Below are positions 1 to 7,188 of a DNA stretch of 7,508 nucleotides, piece after piece. Position numbers and translations under genes: made by a program. The notes beneath the pieces were generated by a model. That model saw only the letters and a list, made by a program, of their open reading frames with translations, did not search any database and was not told the origin of the DNA. Source of the DNA: Flavobacteriaceae bacterium (GTDB lineage Bacteria > Bacteroidota > Bacteroidia > Flavobacteriales > Flavobacteriaceae); assembly GCA_013042825.1 (NCBI GenBank), contig JABDPL010000326.1, positions 1 through 7,508 on the forward strand, given 5' to 3'. Numbering within the stretch: position 1 is the first letter of the stretch; the number at the start of each line of letters is the position of its first letter.

Positions 1-599
1 GTATGGCCTTCGACCATCACATCAATGCTGGGTTCTGAGTTGATGACATCCGCCAGTTTTTGAAGCAGGGCGTCGGCCTTGCTGCTTACCCTATAACTCG
101 CGGTGTTAAAGAGCATCTTATCGGAAATGGAGATCATCACCACCGTATTGTCAATATTGATCGCGATATCCTCGTCCTCATCGAAATCGGTATCATCCAA
201 TTTGTTTTGAAGGTTATAGGACAGGGCTACATTCATCGAATCTTTAAGGGTTTTTGCCTTACGCAAGCGATCAGAATCCATATTGGCCAGGGTTTCCCGC
301 ATGCGTGCTTTGGTGTCGTTTGAAATAACAACGCCGTCGCTTAAGACCTCGAGTTTGGCATTATTCTCTTCGGAAAGGTCTTCATTAAGGGCAGACAGGG
401 TGTTGATCTTGCTGTTGTACTCATCAACCCGTTGTTGTATGACGTCGAACTTTGCTTCCAGTTCTTCTTTTTCTACACGGGTCTTGGTAAGCTCGCTTTT
501 AAGTTCACCGTGATCCTGTTCCAGTTCAAGGTATTTCTTTTTAGATACGCAGGATACAAGTATCGCCGGCAGGAGCAAAAGGACAAATAGTTTTTTCAT
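1..599 (-). CDS. OmpA-family outer-membrane lipoprotein, C-terminus cut by window edge
   Basis: Read on the minus strand from ATG at 599-597, the frame is open for 199 codons to the window edge without a stop, so the C-terminus is missing. The product starts MKKLFVLLLLPAILVSC, a short lipoprotein signal with lipobox LVSC and acylated Cys17. Residues about 20-85 are rich in Lys, Glu and Leu and look like a coiled-coil stalk. An Asp/Glu-rich linker follows (about 136-146). From about residue 150 the OmpA/MotB-like fold begins, with beta strand VVMISIS, then LFNTASYRVSSKADALLQKL and the hallmark VEGHT at the very edge, where the family reads GHTD. Such proteins anchor the outer membrane to peptidoglycan. 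Residues after the Cys (VSKKK) are basic, unlike the acidic surface-export signal of Bacteroidota, so a periplasm-facing position is likely (inference). It is transcribed divergently from the next gene. The family is clear; the exact orthologue is not. Confidence 0.9.
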   Translation of the reverse strand, partial: MKKLFVLLLLPAILVSCVSKKKYLELEQDHGELKSELTKTRVEKEELEAKFDVIQQRVDEYNSKINTLSALNEDLSEENNAKLEVLSDGVVISNDTKARMRETLANMDSDRLRKAKTLKDSMNVALSYNLQNKLDDTDFDEDEDIAINIDNTVVMISISDKMLFNTASYRVSSKADALLQKLADVINSEPSIDVMVEGH

Positions 600-973
600 A
601 ATTAGATTTTAGTTGTTTATAGTTACTGTATCATTTACGTTGAGAATAGCGGCATGGATGTCGCAAAATGAATTTTTTTGTTTCAAGTTATTAACCGGAA
701 GTAGTCAATAACTTTTCGAAAATTCCTGGAATTCATCAAATATAAGTGCAAGTACGTATTGACATTGAATCCATTATTTCCGACATTGGCAATGCTGAAA
801 GCTTTATCTTCAAGAGGCATATCGGAATGAATTGGTCACCTGATCTTTTCGTTTGCTGAATGACTTTCATCTCTTCCCGGAACTAAATGCAGGAATTTGA
901 GCCTTTCTGCCTCTTATTTTAATTGGGCTCACAATAATAGGGAGTGATTTACATAAATTAAAATGGTATTGTG
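600..973. other. Divergent intergenic region
   Basis: This A/T-rich stretch separates two genes that point away from each other, so it should hold both promoters. I find no good match to the Bacteroidota promoter (TTG, 17-19 bases, TAnnTTTG). The nearest on the minus strand is TTG followed after 15 bases by TAACTTG (about 685-710), which is too short in spacing to call. A perfect 6+6 palindrome, AATTCC-T-GGAATT, lies at 721-733 and could be a small operator or chance. No open frame of credible length or composition was seen on either strand. Confidence 0.5.
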
Positions 974-3736
974 ATGTTTAAATTAAAGTCTTCATTAAAA
1001 GTATATTTTAAAAAAACCTGTAAACTGATTTTAATTTTTTCTGCAGGCCTGCTCATCACCACATCCTGTGATCCAGACGATCGGCTTTTTGGTGTCCTTC
1101 AGGAGGGTGGCGAGGTTATTCAGGACCATGAGGTTAGACCTGATCCGGAGGTTATATCACCACTTATAGTTGTAGAAGATCTCATAGAATGCGCTGAGTC
1201 TGTAACAGTCAGGGGCTTTGTTCCTGATGCCAAAATACGAATCTATGCCAATGGCAGCCTTATAGCTGAAGACACCGGAATCGATCCGGAATTGCAGACA
1301 TTTCCAGTTAGTCCGGCATTAATTGCAGGTGAAACCATAACCGCGACCCAGGAATTTGGAGGCCCCGAAGGCCCGCCTTCAGAAGGGAAAACGGTTTTAA
1401 CTTTAGCCGAGGCATATCCTTCCGGGGTTTTACCTAAACCTAATTTTCCATTCTTATACCTATATGATTGTGGGATTGCTACTCATGTTAATGAATTGCC
1501 CCAGGGTGGGCAGCTTAGAATATTCTCCAGGGAAACGCCTACTGGGTCTGCCACTACGCTTAGCAGTGGCAGTGGTGTGGCCAGCGGACAATCGGTCAAT
1601 ATAAATCCGCCATTCGAAAAAGATAAGATCATCACGGCCGAAAGCCAGATTTGCAGCATGGTAAGCCCACCATCAGATGAACAGATCGTCATGGAAGCCC
1701 CCACAACCATACCAGATCCAACGGCCGATCCCATTTACGATGACGCCACATTTGTGGTGGTTCATGGTTTGGTCAATGGGGCGAAAGCTACAATTTCCAG
1801 AGCCGGCACCGATATCGCAGTTTTCGGTGCTCCGGCCGGAAATGTTCGGGTTCATGGCGTTAATGTTTCTGCTGGGGATGTACTGGAAATTCGGCAGGAG
1901 ATCTGTGGTAATTCCAGCGGTACGACCACCGTGGATGTTAAGGATTGTTCCGAATTACAACCACCACAATTAATCGGCCCCATGGCCGGGGATACCTTCG
2001 GTATTCTAACAGGGGTCGTGGCAGGATCACGTGTTCAGATCTATGCGGGAACCGAGGAAATAGCCGATGGTGGCGGATCCTTGATTGCTTATACCCGGCC
2101 ACTTGTTGATGGCGAAATATTATTTGTAAAGCAAAGCCTTGGTAATTGCACCAGCTCATCGAGTTATCAGGTGCCGGTGGGCACAGGACTTGATGATCCC
2201 GGTGTAGTCGGTAATTGCGGACGCATCCAGGATTGGGAATACGGACATAATTCAGACCCTGATAAAGTCACGACTGATGTCAGTTCCTACTTCAACTCAC
2301 CCGATTCTGGTGTAAGTGTACCCATGAATGATGTACCCTTGCACGGTGTTGTAAGATATCCTGAAGGTCCTGGGCCTTTCCCATTGGTTTTAATCGTACA
2401 TGGTAACCATAGTCCAAGCGATCCTAGCTATGAAGGATATAATTACTTACTTGAACTTCTCGCATCCCAATGTTTTATTACGGTATCCGTAGAGGAGGAT
2501 TTCCTCAACGGATGGGTATCTGGTGAAATGGATGCCAGGGGTATTGTGCTGTTGCGCCATCTTCAGTTATGGCGGGAGTGGAGCCGAACCCCGGGTCATC
2601 CGTTCTTTACCAAGGTCGATATGAGCAGCATTGGCCTGGCCGGACATAGCAGGGGTGGAGAAGCTATTGTTGCAGCTGCTTTACAGAATGCCACACTGCA
2701 TAATTCAGCTGATCCTCCGATAGGTCCGACTTCGCATAATTTCGGATTTAGTATCAAATCGCTATATGCCATCGCCCCAGTTGATGGTCAATATGATGGC
2801 GGGCCTATTACTCTAACAAATGCCGATTATTATACCATGCACGGATCTCTGGATGGCGATGTATATACTTTCGGTGGTCAGAAAACCTATAATAGGGCAT
2901 ATCCTGTTACCAATTCAACGTCCCACATCAAGGGCTTTACCTTTATTCATGGGGCTAACCATGGACAGTTCAACACAGGCTGGGGAACCTGTTGCGAAAG
3001 CACCTATAGTGGGGCTACGCTTATTTCGGATACTGATCAGCAGCAGTTCTGTAAAACCTATATGAGTGCGTATTTCAAATCTGAATTAAAGGGCCTGACA
3101 CCATATCGAAATTTCCTTAATGGATCTGTTGATTTTGCCTCTATACCTTCGGCTGTAGATAAGGTATTTCAATTTCAAAATTACGATAAATTGTTCCTCA
3201 ATCATTATGAGGAAGATGCCGATCCGGCAACGGGATCGATAACCGGAATCACCAATGCGGATATCGGTACTTTTGAGACCTACAACGTATTTTCGTTTGA
3301 TGACCGGTATGGCCCACATTTTTTATGGGGTGAATCACAAGGACTTATAGCCGGATGGGAGCAAAACAATACCAGTATCCGTATCGAGTTGAATGATGTT
3401 GATATTCCCGAATATAAGTACCTGGCATTTCATACGGGACAAACCCATGAGGATCCCTCTGATTTAAATACGCCCGGTGTAAACAAGGACTTCAGCGTGC
3501 AGCTTGAATTTTCGAGCGGCCCGGGGCCGGAAGTGAATGTGTCATCCTATGGTGAATTGATTTATCCTCATGTTATTTCTGAAGTGAAGTCCATACAACA
3601 GACCATTAGAATACCTTTTGCTGATCTGCGTCAGGAAGGCAATGAAAAACCTGATGAAGTAAGGGCCATCATCCTGATCTTTGATGAGCAACAGACGGGA
3701 AAAATAGCGATTGATGAGATTCAGTTTACGAATTGA
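974..3736 (+). CDS. Large multidomain lipoprotein with alpha/beta-hydrolase domain
   Basis: A 920-residue protein if ATG 974 is used; GTG at 971 is the other option and adds one Met. The signal peptide is basic then hydrophobic and ends LLITTSC, with Cys32 as probable lipidation site (Thr at -3 is a loose lipobox). The next residues, DPDD, are acidic, like surface-export signals of Bacteroidota lipoproteins. Residues about 61-401 form four degenerate repeats of beta-sandwich type. Residues about 455-710 are an alpha/beta hydrolase: oxyanion-region HGNH (476-479), nucleophile elbow GHSRGG with Ser559, possible acid Asp627 in GSLDGDV, and possible His663 in HGANHGQFN. This elbow is typical of chlorophyllase- and cutinase-like esterases. 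Residues about 765-920 end in alternating strands (AIILIF, KIAIDEIQF) and resemble a carbohydrate-binding jelly roll. An esterase or lipase acting at the cell surface is inferred; the substrate is unknown. The following lipoprotein gene lies 37 bases on and may be co-transcribed. Confidence 0.85.
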   Translation: MFKLKSSLKVYFKKTCKLILIFSAGLLITTSCDPDDRLFGVLQEGGEVIQDHEVRPDPEVISPLIVVEDLIECAESVTVRGFVPDAKIRIYANGSLIAEDTGIDPELQTFPVSPALIAGETITATQEFGGPEGPPSEGKTVLTLAEAYPSGVLPKPNFPFLYLYDCGIATHVNELPQGGQLRIFSRETPTGSATTLSSGSGVASGQSVNINPPFEKDKIITAESQICSMVSPPSDEQIVMEAPTTIPDPTADPIYDDATFVVVHGLVNGAKATISRAGTDIAVFGAPAGNVRVHGVNVSAGDVLEIRQEICGNSSGTTTVDVKDCSELQPPQLIGPMAGDTFGILTGVVAGSRVQIYAGTEEIADGGGSLIAYTRPLVDGEILFVKQSLGNCTSSSSYQVPVGTGLDDPGVVGNCGRIQDWEYGHNSDPDKVTTDVSSYFNSPDSGVSVPMNDVPLHGVVRYPEGPGPFPLVLIVHGNHSPSDPSYEGYNYLLELLASQCFITVSVEEDFLNGWVSGEMDARGIVLLRHLQLWREWSRTPGHPFFTKVDMSSIGLAGHSRGGEAIVAAALQNATLHNSADPPIGPTSHNFGFSIKSLYAIAPVDGQYDGGPITLTNADYYTMHGSLDGDVYTFGGQKTYNRAYPVTNSTSHIKGFTFIHGANHGQFNTGWGTCCESTYSGATLISDTDQQQFCKTYMSAYFKSELKGLTPYRNFLNGSVDFASIPSAVDKVFQFQNYDKLFLNHYEEDADPATGSITGITNADIGTFETYNVFSFDDRYGPHFLWGESQGLIAGWEQNNTSIRIELNDVDIPEYKYLAFHTGQTHEDPSDLNTPGVNKDFSVQLEFSSGPGPEVNVSSYGELIYPHVISEVKSIQQTIRIPFADLRQEGNEKPDEVRAIILIFDEQQTGKIAIDEIQFTN
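1154..2176 (+). repeat. Four degenerate beta-sandwich protein repeats within the large lipoprotein
   Basis: Residues about 61-142, 155-239, 247-322 and 330-401 share one layout: a proline-rich start, a strand, then VxGxVxGAxVxIY-like text (RGFVPDAKIRIYANG, HGLVNGAKATISRAG, TGVVAGSRVQIYAGT), a Gly/Ser turn, a GExIxxxQ-like strand (AGETITATQ, AGDVLEIRQ, DGEILFVKQ), and a Cys before a Ser/Gly-rich end (SQICS, EICGNS, LGNCTSS). Repeat 2 is the most diverged. The pattern suggests an Ig-like or carboxypeptidase-regulatory-like stalk that holds the hydrolase away from the membrane. Fold assignment is inference from strand pattern only. Confidence 0.6.
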
Positions 3737-3773
3737 TGCTAAAATGAATTAAATTTAAACAATACAAGCAATT

Positions 3774-4277
3774 ATGAAAACGATAATGGCGTACGCGCTT
3801 TCACCCTTACTGATCCTGCTGGTTGGGATCGGTTTGACGGCCTGCGAAAATCAGAACAAGGGAAATGCTGATAATAAAGCGGCTGAAGTATATCAGAAAC
3901 AAGAACAGGACACGATGATATTGAAAGGATATGACCTCAAGCTGGTAAAATTAGATTATCCGGTCATGATAAATGAGTCATCCTATGAAACGGCCTGGAT
4001 CATTAAGCTGAATCTTTCCGATATGCCGACCTATTATTCAGAGCGCATTGATTTCTTCCTTGGGGATTATCAAATCCCTGAATATGGCGGCTGGGAAGGC
4101 GGCATCTATTTTAAGGTGTATGATGAAGAGCTGTTGAGACGACTAAACAATGCAGAGTTCCACTGCCGGCTTCCGGGAAGCAGTGAAGCGGTGAGTCTTG
4201 ATTCACGCTTTGAATTACCAGATTTAGGCAGCCTGGAAATGATAGATGAAAACGCAGTGATTGGTCGGAAGAATTAA
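3774..4277 (+). CDS. Small lipoprotein of unknown function
   Basis: This is a 167-residue product that I do not recognise. It starts MKTIMAYALSPLLILLVGIG and has a clean lipobox LTAC with Cys24. A short polar, Asn/Lys/Glu-rich linker follows (25-48). The remaining domain of about 120 residues mixes strands (YDLKLVKLDYPVMI, AWIIKLNL, GIYFKVYDEELLRRL) with aromatic turns (YGGWEGGIYF). It has one Cys outside the lipobox, at 131, so no disulfide is expected. Met5 is a possible alternative start but would shorten the basic n-region. The gene begins 37 bases after the hydrolase gene on the same strand, after an A/T-rich leader without a Shine-Dalgarno sequence, as is normal in Bacteroidota. The spacing suggests a shared transcript and perhaps a partner role at the envelope, but no function is shown. 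Confidence 0.8.
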   Translation: MKTIMAYALSPLLILLVGIGLTACENQNKGNADNKAAEVYQKQEQDTMILKGYDLKLVKLDYPVMINESSYETAWIIKLNLSDMPTYYSERIDFFLGDYQIPEYGGWEGGIYFKVYDEELLRRLNNAEFHCRLPGSSEAVSLDSRFELPDLGSLEMIDENAVIGRKN

Positions 4278-4387
4278 ATGAGAAACGACCTTTAATCGCA
4301 ATATTGGGCTGATTGTTTTTTGTTTAGGAATAAGGCTTTAAGAGAATTTTAAGTCTGACCTATTCTCAATTTTAATACCTTGAACGT

Positions 4388-5062
4388 ATGAAGTATGTGA
4401 GGGGTATTTTTTTATGGTTTCTTATCTGTACCCAGGGATACGCCCAGTATGCAGAACACGACTGGGAGGATCGCGACCGCTGGATGCCGGTTGAGGAAAT
4501 TTTTGAGCACGCCGGGATAGGGGAGAGCCTGCATGTGGCCGATATCGGCTGTCATGAGGGCTATATGAGTATTCACTTGGCCAATGCCGTAGGTAAAACC
4601 GGTCAGGTGTATGCCGTTGATGTGCGGTCAGACCGGCTTGAACTTCTAAGCGACCATCTCAGGACGCGGGAGATTAAAAATGTAAAAGTAATCGAGGGAG
4701 ACTATGATAATCCGTATTTGCCGGAGGGCAAACTGGATGTAGTATTGATCATTGACACCTATCACGAGATGAAAGATCATAAACAGATTCTGAGGCATGT
4801 CCATAAAGCCCTAAAACCGGGAGGGAAGCTGCTTATTCTGGAGAAACTGAAATCCCGGGTAAGGTCCGGAACACGACAGGAGCAGACCGACGCCCATACG
4901 CTGGCACCAAAATATGTGAGAAAAGAGATGAAAGCTGCGAAATTTAATATCCTTAAAGAAGTTCAAGACCTGGGCGACTGGGAAGAAGATTCGAACAAGC
5001 CGATGTGGTTGCTTTTAGCCGAGAAGGCCGATCATTCAAACTGGGGCAGCCGCAAGTTATGA
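4388..5062 (+). CDS. Exported class I SAM-dependent methyltransferase
   Basis: A 224-residue Rossmann methyltransferase with an apparent Sec signal peptide. The N-terminus has basic residues, a hydrophobic stretch GIFLWFLIC and a GYA-Q cleavage site after residue 19. Motif I is VADIGCHEGYM (50-60), with Gly54 and Gly58 in the SAM loop. The acidic residue after strand 2 is Asp78 in VYAVDVR. Strand 4 is DVVLIIDTYHEM (117-128), and LKPGGKLLILE (142-152) is the usual post-motif text. These motifs fit the Methyltransf_11/25/31 families; the acceptor cannot be told. Export is odd because SAM is cytosolic, although similar signal-bearing methyltransferases exist in Bacteroidota (recall, not searched). 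Cys14 sits in the signal but follows Ile, so a lipobox is unlikely. The stop overlaps the next start as ATGA, indicating translational coupling with the aldo/keto reductase. The 110 bases upstream may hold its own promoter. Confidence 0.85.
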   Translation: MKYVRGIFLWFLICTQGYAQYAEHDWEDRDRWMPVEEIFEHAGIGESLHVADIGCHEGYMSIHLANAVGKTGQVYAVDVRSDRLELLSDHLRTREIKNVKVIEGDYDNPYLPEGKLDVVLIIDTYHEMKDHKQILRHVHKALKPGGKLLILEKLKSRVRSGTRQEQTDAHTLAPKYVRKEMKAAKFNILKEVQDLGDWEEDSNKPMWLLLAEKADHSNWGSRKL

Positions 5063-6000
5063 CGAAACCCGATTACAAAACTGTAGCCAGCAGGCGGGAG
5101 GCCTTGCAGCTATTGGGCTGTGGCACCTTAGCTGCTTTTATGATGCCCTCCTTACTGGCATTCCGAACCGATTCAATTATGAAACGAAAGATACCTGGAA
5201 CAACAGAACTCTTGCCGGTAGTCGGACTCGGCACCTGGCAGACTTTTGATGTAGGCAGCGATGCCGAAATGCGAAAGCAACTCACCGATGTCTTATTGGA
5301 GATGAAGCGACTGGGCGGCGCTATGATCGACAGTTCGCCTATGTACGGCCGTTCGGAAGGAGTAGTAGGAGAGCTAACCGAAAAAGCCGGGATTAAGGAG
5401 GCATTCTTCTATGCAACCAAGGTCTGGATTGAAGGGGAGGAAGCCGGTATCCGGCAGATGAACGAATCCATGTTCCGGATGGGAAAAATTCCGATAGACC
5501 TTATGCAGATCCATAACCTGGTGGACTGGAAGACGCATGTAAAGACCTTAAGAGCTTGGAAATCAGAAGAAAAGATACGCTATTGGGGCTTTACCCATTA
5601 TACCGAGCGCTCACATAAGACCCTGGAAACCCTGGTCAGGCAGCAAAATCCCGATTTTGTACAGTTCAATTACTCTATGGCCGAACGCAATGCCGAAAAA
5701 CGGCTATTAGATACCTGCCGGGACATGGGCGTGGGGGTGATAATCAACCGCCCGTATGGCGGCGGAAGCCTGTTCAAAACCGTTAAGGGAAAAGAATTAC
5801 CCGAATGGTGTGCTGAGCTCGATATTAACTCCTGGGGACAGTATTTCCTGAAGTATATACTGAGTCATGAAGCTGTAAACGTTGTCATTCCTGGGACTTC
5901 CAAGGTAAAACATGTGATCGACAATATGGGTGCCGGTTACGGGCGTATTCCTGACCAATCGGAACGTAAGAAGATGCTGGATTATTTCATCAAATTATAA
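5059..6000 (+). CDS. Tat-exported aldo/keto reductase
   Basis: A 313-residue NAD(P)H-dependent oxidoreductase with an AKR TIM barrel. I chose ATG 5059 because it overlaps the preceding stop (ATGA) and puts a twin-arginine motif, SRREALQLLG, at residues 11-20, followed by a hydrophobic stretch to about residue 35. An earlier start at 5005 would only add residues lying inside the methyltransferase gene. The catalytic tetrad is intact: Asp91 and Tyr96 in IDSSPMYGRSE, Lys121 in ATKVW and His152 in MQIHNL. The cofactor 2'-phosphate/adenine region appears near the end as IPGTSKVKHVIDNMG. Family members reduce aldehydes and ketones; the substrate here is unknown. Tat export fits folding with bound cofactor before transport. 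Met41 (base 5179) begins MKRKIPGTTELL, which looks like the normal start of a cytosolic AKR. It marks the barrel boundary and could be an internal start. Confidence 0.9.
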   Translation: MTKPDYKTVASRREALQLLGCGTLAAFMMPSLLAFRTDSIMKRKIPGTTELLPVVGLGTWQTFDVGSDAEMRKQLTDVLLEMKRLGGAMIDSSPMYGRSEGVVGELTEKAGIKEAFFYATKVWIEGEEAGIRQMNESMFRMGKIPIDLMQIHNLVDWKTHVKTLRAWKSEEKIRYWGFTHYTERSHKTLETLVRQQNPDFVQFNYSMAERNAEKRLLDTCRDMGVGVIINRPYGGGSLFKTVKGKELPEWCAELDINSWGQYFLKYILSHEAVNVVIPGTSKVKHVIDNMGAGYGRIPDQSERKKMLDYFIKL

Positions 6001-6009
6001 AATCTTTAT

Positions 6010-6044
6010 AGTACCTAGTGCTTAGTGCAAAGTTCTTAGTTCCT
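6010..6044. repeat. Short 7-bp repeat array (five units)
   Basis: Five contiguous heptamers begin at 6010: AGTACCT, AGTGCTT, AGTGCAA, AGTTCTT and AGTTCCT. The first three bases (AGT) and the fifth base (C) are the same in all five. The array starts 10 bases after the reductase stop and fades after 6044. It is the same family as the long right-hand array: GTACCTAGT occurs both at 6011-6019 and at 7437-7445. Confidence 0.65.
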
Positions 6045-6183
6045 AGCTGGCGGCTGCAGAGGTTCGATGAATCGGATCGATAGTTTGGTTTAGAACATGA
6101 ATCAATACCAAATCAACTTTAGTACAAGGTTTACGCCAAATTTGCACAGACAGGATGAATGTTGCAATAAAATAGACTTAGTC

Positions 6184-6204
6184 ATGCTGAACTTGATTCA
6201 GCAT
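6184..6204. repeat. REP-like hairpin
   Basis: ATGCTGAA at 6184-6191 and TTCAGCAT at 6197-6204 are perfect inverse complements with a 5-base loop, CTTGA. The flanks read GTC before and CT after. From memory, sequences of the form GTCATnCTGAACTTG..TTCAGnATCT are dispersed intergenic elements in many Bacteroidota genomes, so this is probably one member of a repeat family rather than a terminator. No T-tract follows directly. Confidence 0.55.
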
Positions 6205-6229
6205 CTAGCTCTTCTATCGGATTTTTGAT

Positions 6230-6278
6230 CAACTAACAACTAACTACTAATTACTGGTTCGCGGTACCTGACTCCTCA
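6230..6278. repeat. Short 7-bp repeat array (seven units)
   Basis: Seven contiguous heptamers start with CAACTAA, CAACTAA and CTACTAA and end with TACCTGA and CTCCTCA. The fourth base is C in six of seven units. The 13-mer ACTAACTACTAAT at 6239-6251 recurs exactly at 7468-7480, which ties this array to the long right-hand one. Stops fall in all frames, so it is not coding. Confidence 0.65.
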
Positions 6279-6334
6279 TCTCGATACACCTCCGTTATTT
6301 GTTAAATGTGATTCATGAACTGTTCCGTCGTCCA

Positions 6335-6433
6335 TTACCTATGAATCGCATAACTACTCGCATTCGCATAAGCGGTTAAGATCTCATTAAAACGTTTGAA
6401 GGCCTTAAGTAGTGATTTTCTTAGCTTTTTCAT
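6335..6433 (-). CDS. Possible small basic peptide, 32 residues
   Basis: On the minus strand an ATG at 6433-6431 opens a 32-codon frame that ends at TAA 6337-6335. The peptide starts MKKLRKSLLKAFKRFNEIL, continues TAYANASSYAIHR and has seven Lys/Arg in its first 14 residues. The first 20 residues would form an amphipathic helix, with Leu4, Leu8, Leu9, Phe12, Phe15 and Ile18 on one side. The leader just before the start is A/T-rich, as for other genes here. It lies between a heptamer array and the leader of the next gene. No homologue is recognised, and so short a frame could be chance; the reason to list it is its sensible composition. A membrane- or nucleic-acid-binding role is possible but only a guess. 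Confidence 0.35.
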   Translation of the reverse strand: MKKLRKSLLKAFKRFNEILTAYANASSYAIHR

Positions 6434-6656
6434 AACAAGTGAATTTTTGATTAATGAATTTTTCTTTCTAGGTAGATGCAGAAAAGGTGGAAAGGTTGTC
6501 TAAAGAAATCAAAAAGAAGTCACAATATTTTCATAAGAAAAAGGTCAATTCGTCGAGATTATAGCGATTGATTAAAATTTAAGCGATGAAAAAAACTTAG
6601 AACTAACAGGTTTTTTGCGTAACTTAATAGGGCTATTAATTAAAAACCAATCATTT

Positions 6657-7154
6657 ATGAAAACAAAATTAGTATTATCGGTCTTAGCCCTAGCTTTTAT
6701 TTTTACAGGATGTAGTGATGAATCGGTCGACCAGTCGGCAGAATCAACTATATCTGAACGTGGAGCGGAACGTCCTTTTAAAGTTAGAGGAGAGGGTGTA
6801 TTTAATCTTGCAGATTCTGATGTATGTGCCCCTTTGGCTACCATAATTATCGAGGGTACAGGAAATGGAACTCATATTGGAAATTTTGACGTTCTAATTA
6901 CAGAGTGTAACGATTTGGCAGGTACTGTTATACAAAATGGTATTGTAACTGCGGCGAATGGTGATGAGCTTTATTTCGTAGCCACAAATTTTAGCGCAGA
7001 TGACAACGGTCCTTTTGGTGAGTACGATTTTGAAGGAGGAACCGGCCGTTTTGAAGATTCCTACGGATATCTAAAATTGTATAACACTTTGGTCGTAACT
7101 GGTCCGGGAACCGGAACTTATTCTAATCAGGGTGAAGGCTATCTTGCCTATTAA
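6657..7154 (+). CDS. Secreted lipoprotein with predicted beta-barrel domain
   Basis: A 165-residue product. ATG 6657 is chosen because it gives a proper signal peptide, MKTKLVLSVLALAFIFTGC, with lipidation at Cys19; the frame upstream to 6615 has only a TTG and an implausible N-terminus. The residues after the Cys, SDES, resemble the Ser/Asp-rich surface-export signal of Bacteroidota lipoproteins, so surface display is likely (inference). After a polar linker, residues about 40-165 are nearly all strands and turns: FKVRGEGVFN, IIIEGTGNGTHIGNFDV, VTAANGDELYFVAT, FEGGTGRFEDSYGYLKL and a closing GEGYLAY. The GTGxGTHxG, TAANGDEL and GGTGRF signatures recur in small bacterial secreted proteins that I take to be calycin- or allene-oxide-cyclase-like barrels. 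Cys57 and Cys84 could form a disulfide. It stands alone, with a terminator 34 bases after the stop. Ligand and role are unknown. Confidence 0.85.
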   Translation: MKTKLVLSVLALAFIFTGCSDESVDQSAESTISERGAERPFKVRGEGVFNLADSDVCAPLATIIIEGTGNGTHIGNFDVLITECNDLAGTVIQNGIVTAANGDELYFVATNFSADDNGPFGEYDFEGGTGRFEDSYGYLKLYNTLVVTGPGTGTYSNQGEGYLAY

Positions 7155-7188
7155 TTCGAATATCGAGACTATATAATCAATATATAAC

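Larger units (their letters stand above)
6001..6656. other. Repeat-bearing intergenic region
   Basis: This 656-base stretch follows the reductase stop and runs to the next lipoprotein start. It holds two short heptamer arrays, one REP-like hairpin and one possible 32-codon minus-strand gene, each listed separately. No convincing terminator follows the reductase directly. Bases 6045-6183 and 6279-6334 show no feature I can support. Bases 6434-6656 are strongly A/T-rich and should carry the promoter and leader of the gene at 6657; I found no clear TTG/TAnnTTTG pair. The leader has no Shine-Dalgarno sequence. Confidence 0.6.

Noticed and set aside
60..513. Two plus-strand open frames of 76 and 87 codons
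   Set aside because: They lie opposite the OmpA-type lipoprotein gene, whose minus-strand product has a signal peptide, a coiled coil and the OmpA motif; the plus-strand products have no such features.
721..733. Palindrome AATTCC-T-GGAATT in the divergent intergenic region
   Set aside because: Perfect but only 6+6 in A/T-rich DNA, with no adjacent promoter that I could identify; chance is a fair explanation.
4294..4321. Possible terminator after the small lipoprotein gene
   Set aside because: Only a 4-5 pair A/T-rich stem (CAAT with ATTG) precedes the T-run, too weak to call.
6589..6616. A-run and T-run that could form a hairpin in the leader of the last lipoprotein gene
   Set aside because: The stem would be almost only A-T pairs, with a 13-base loop, so it is not convincing as an attenuator or terminator.
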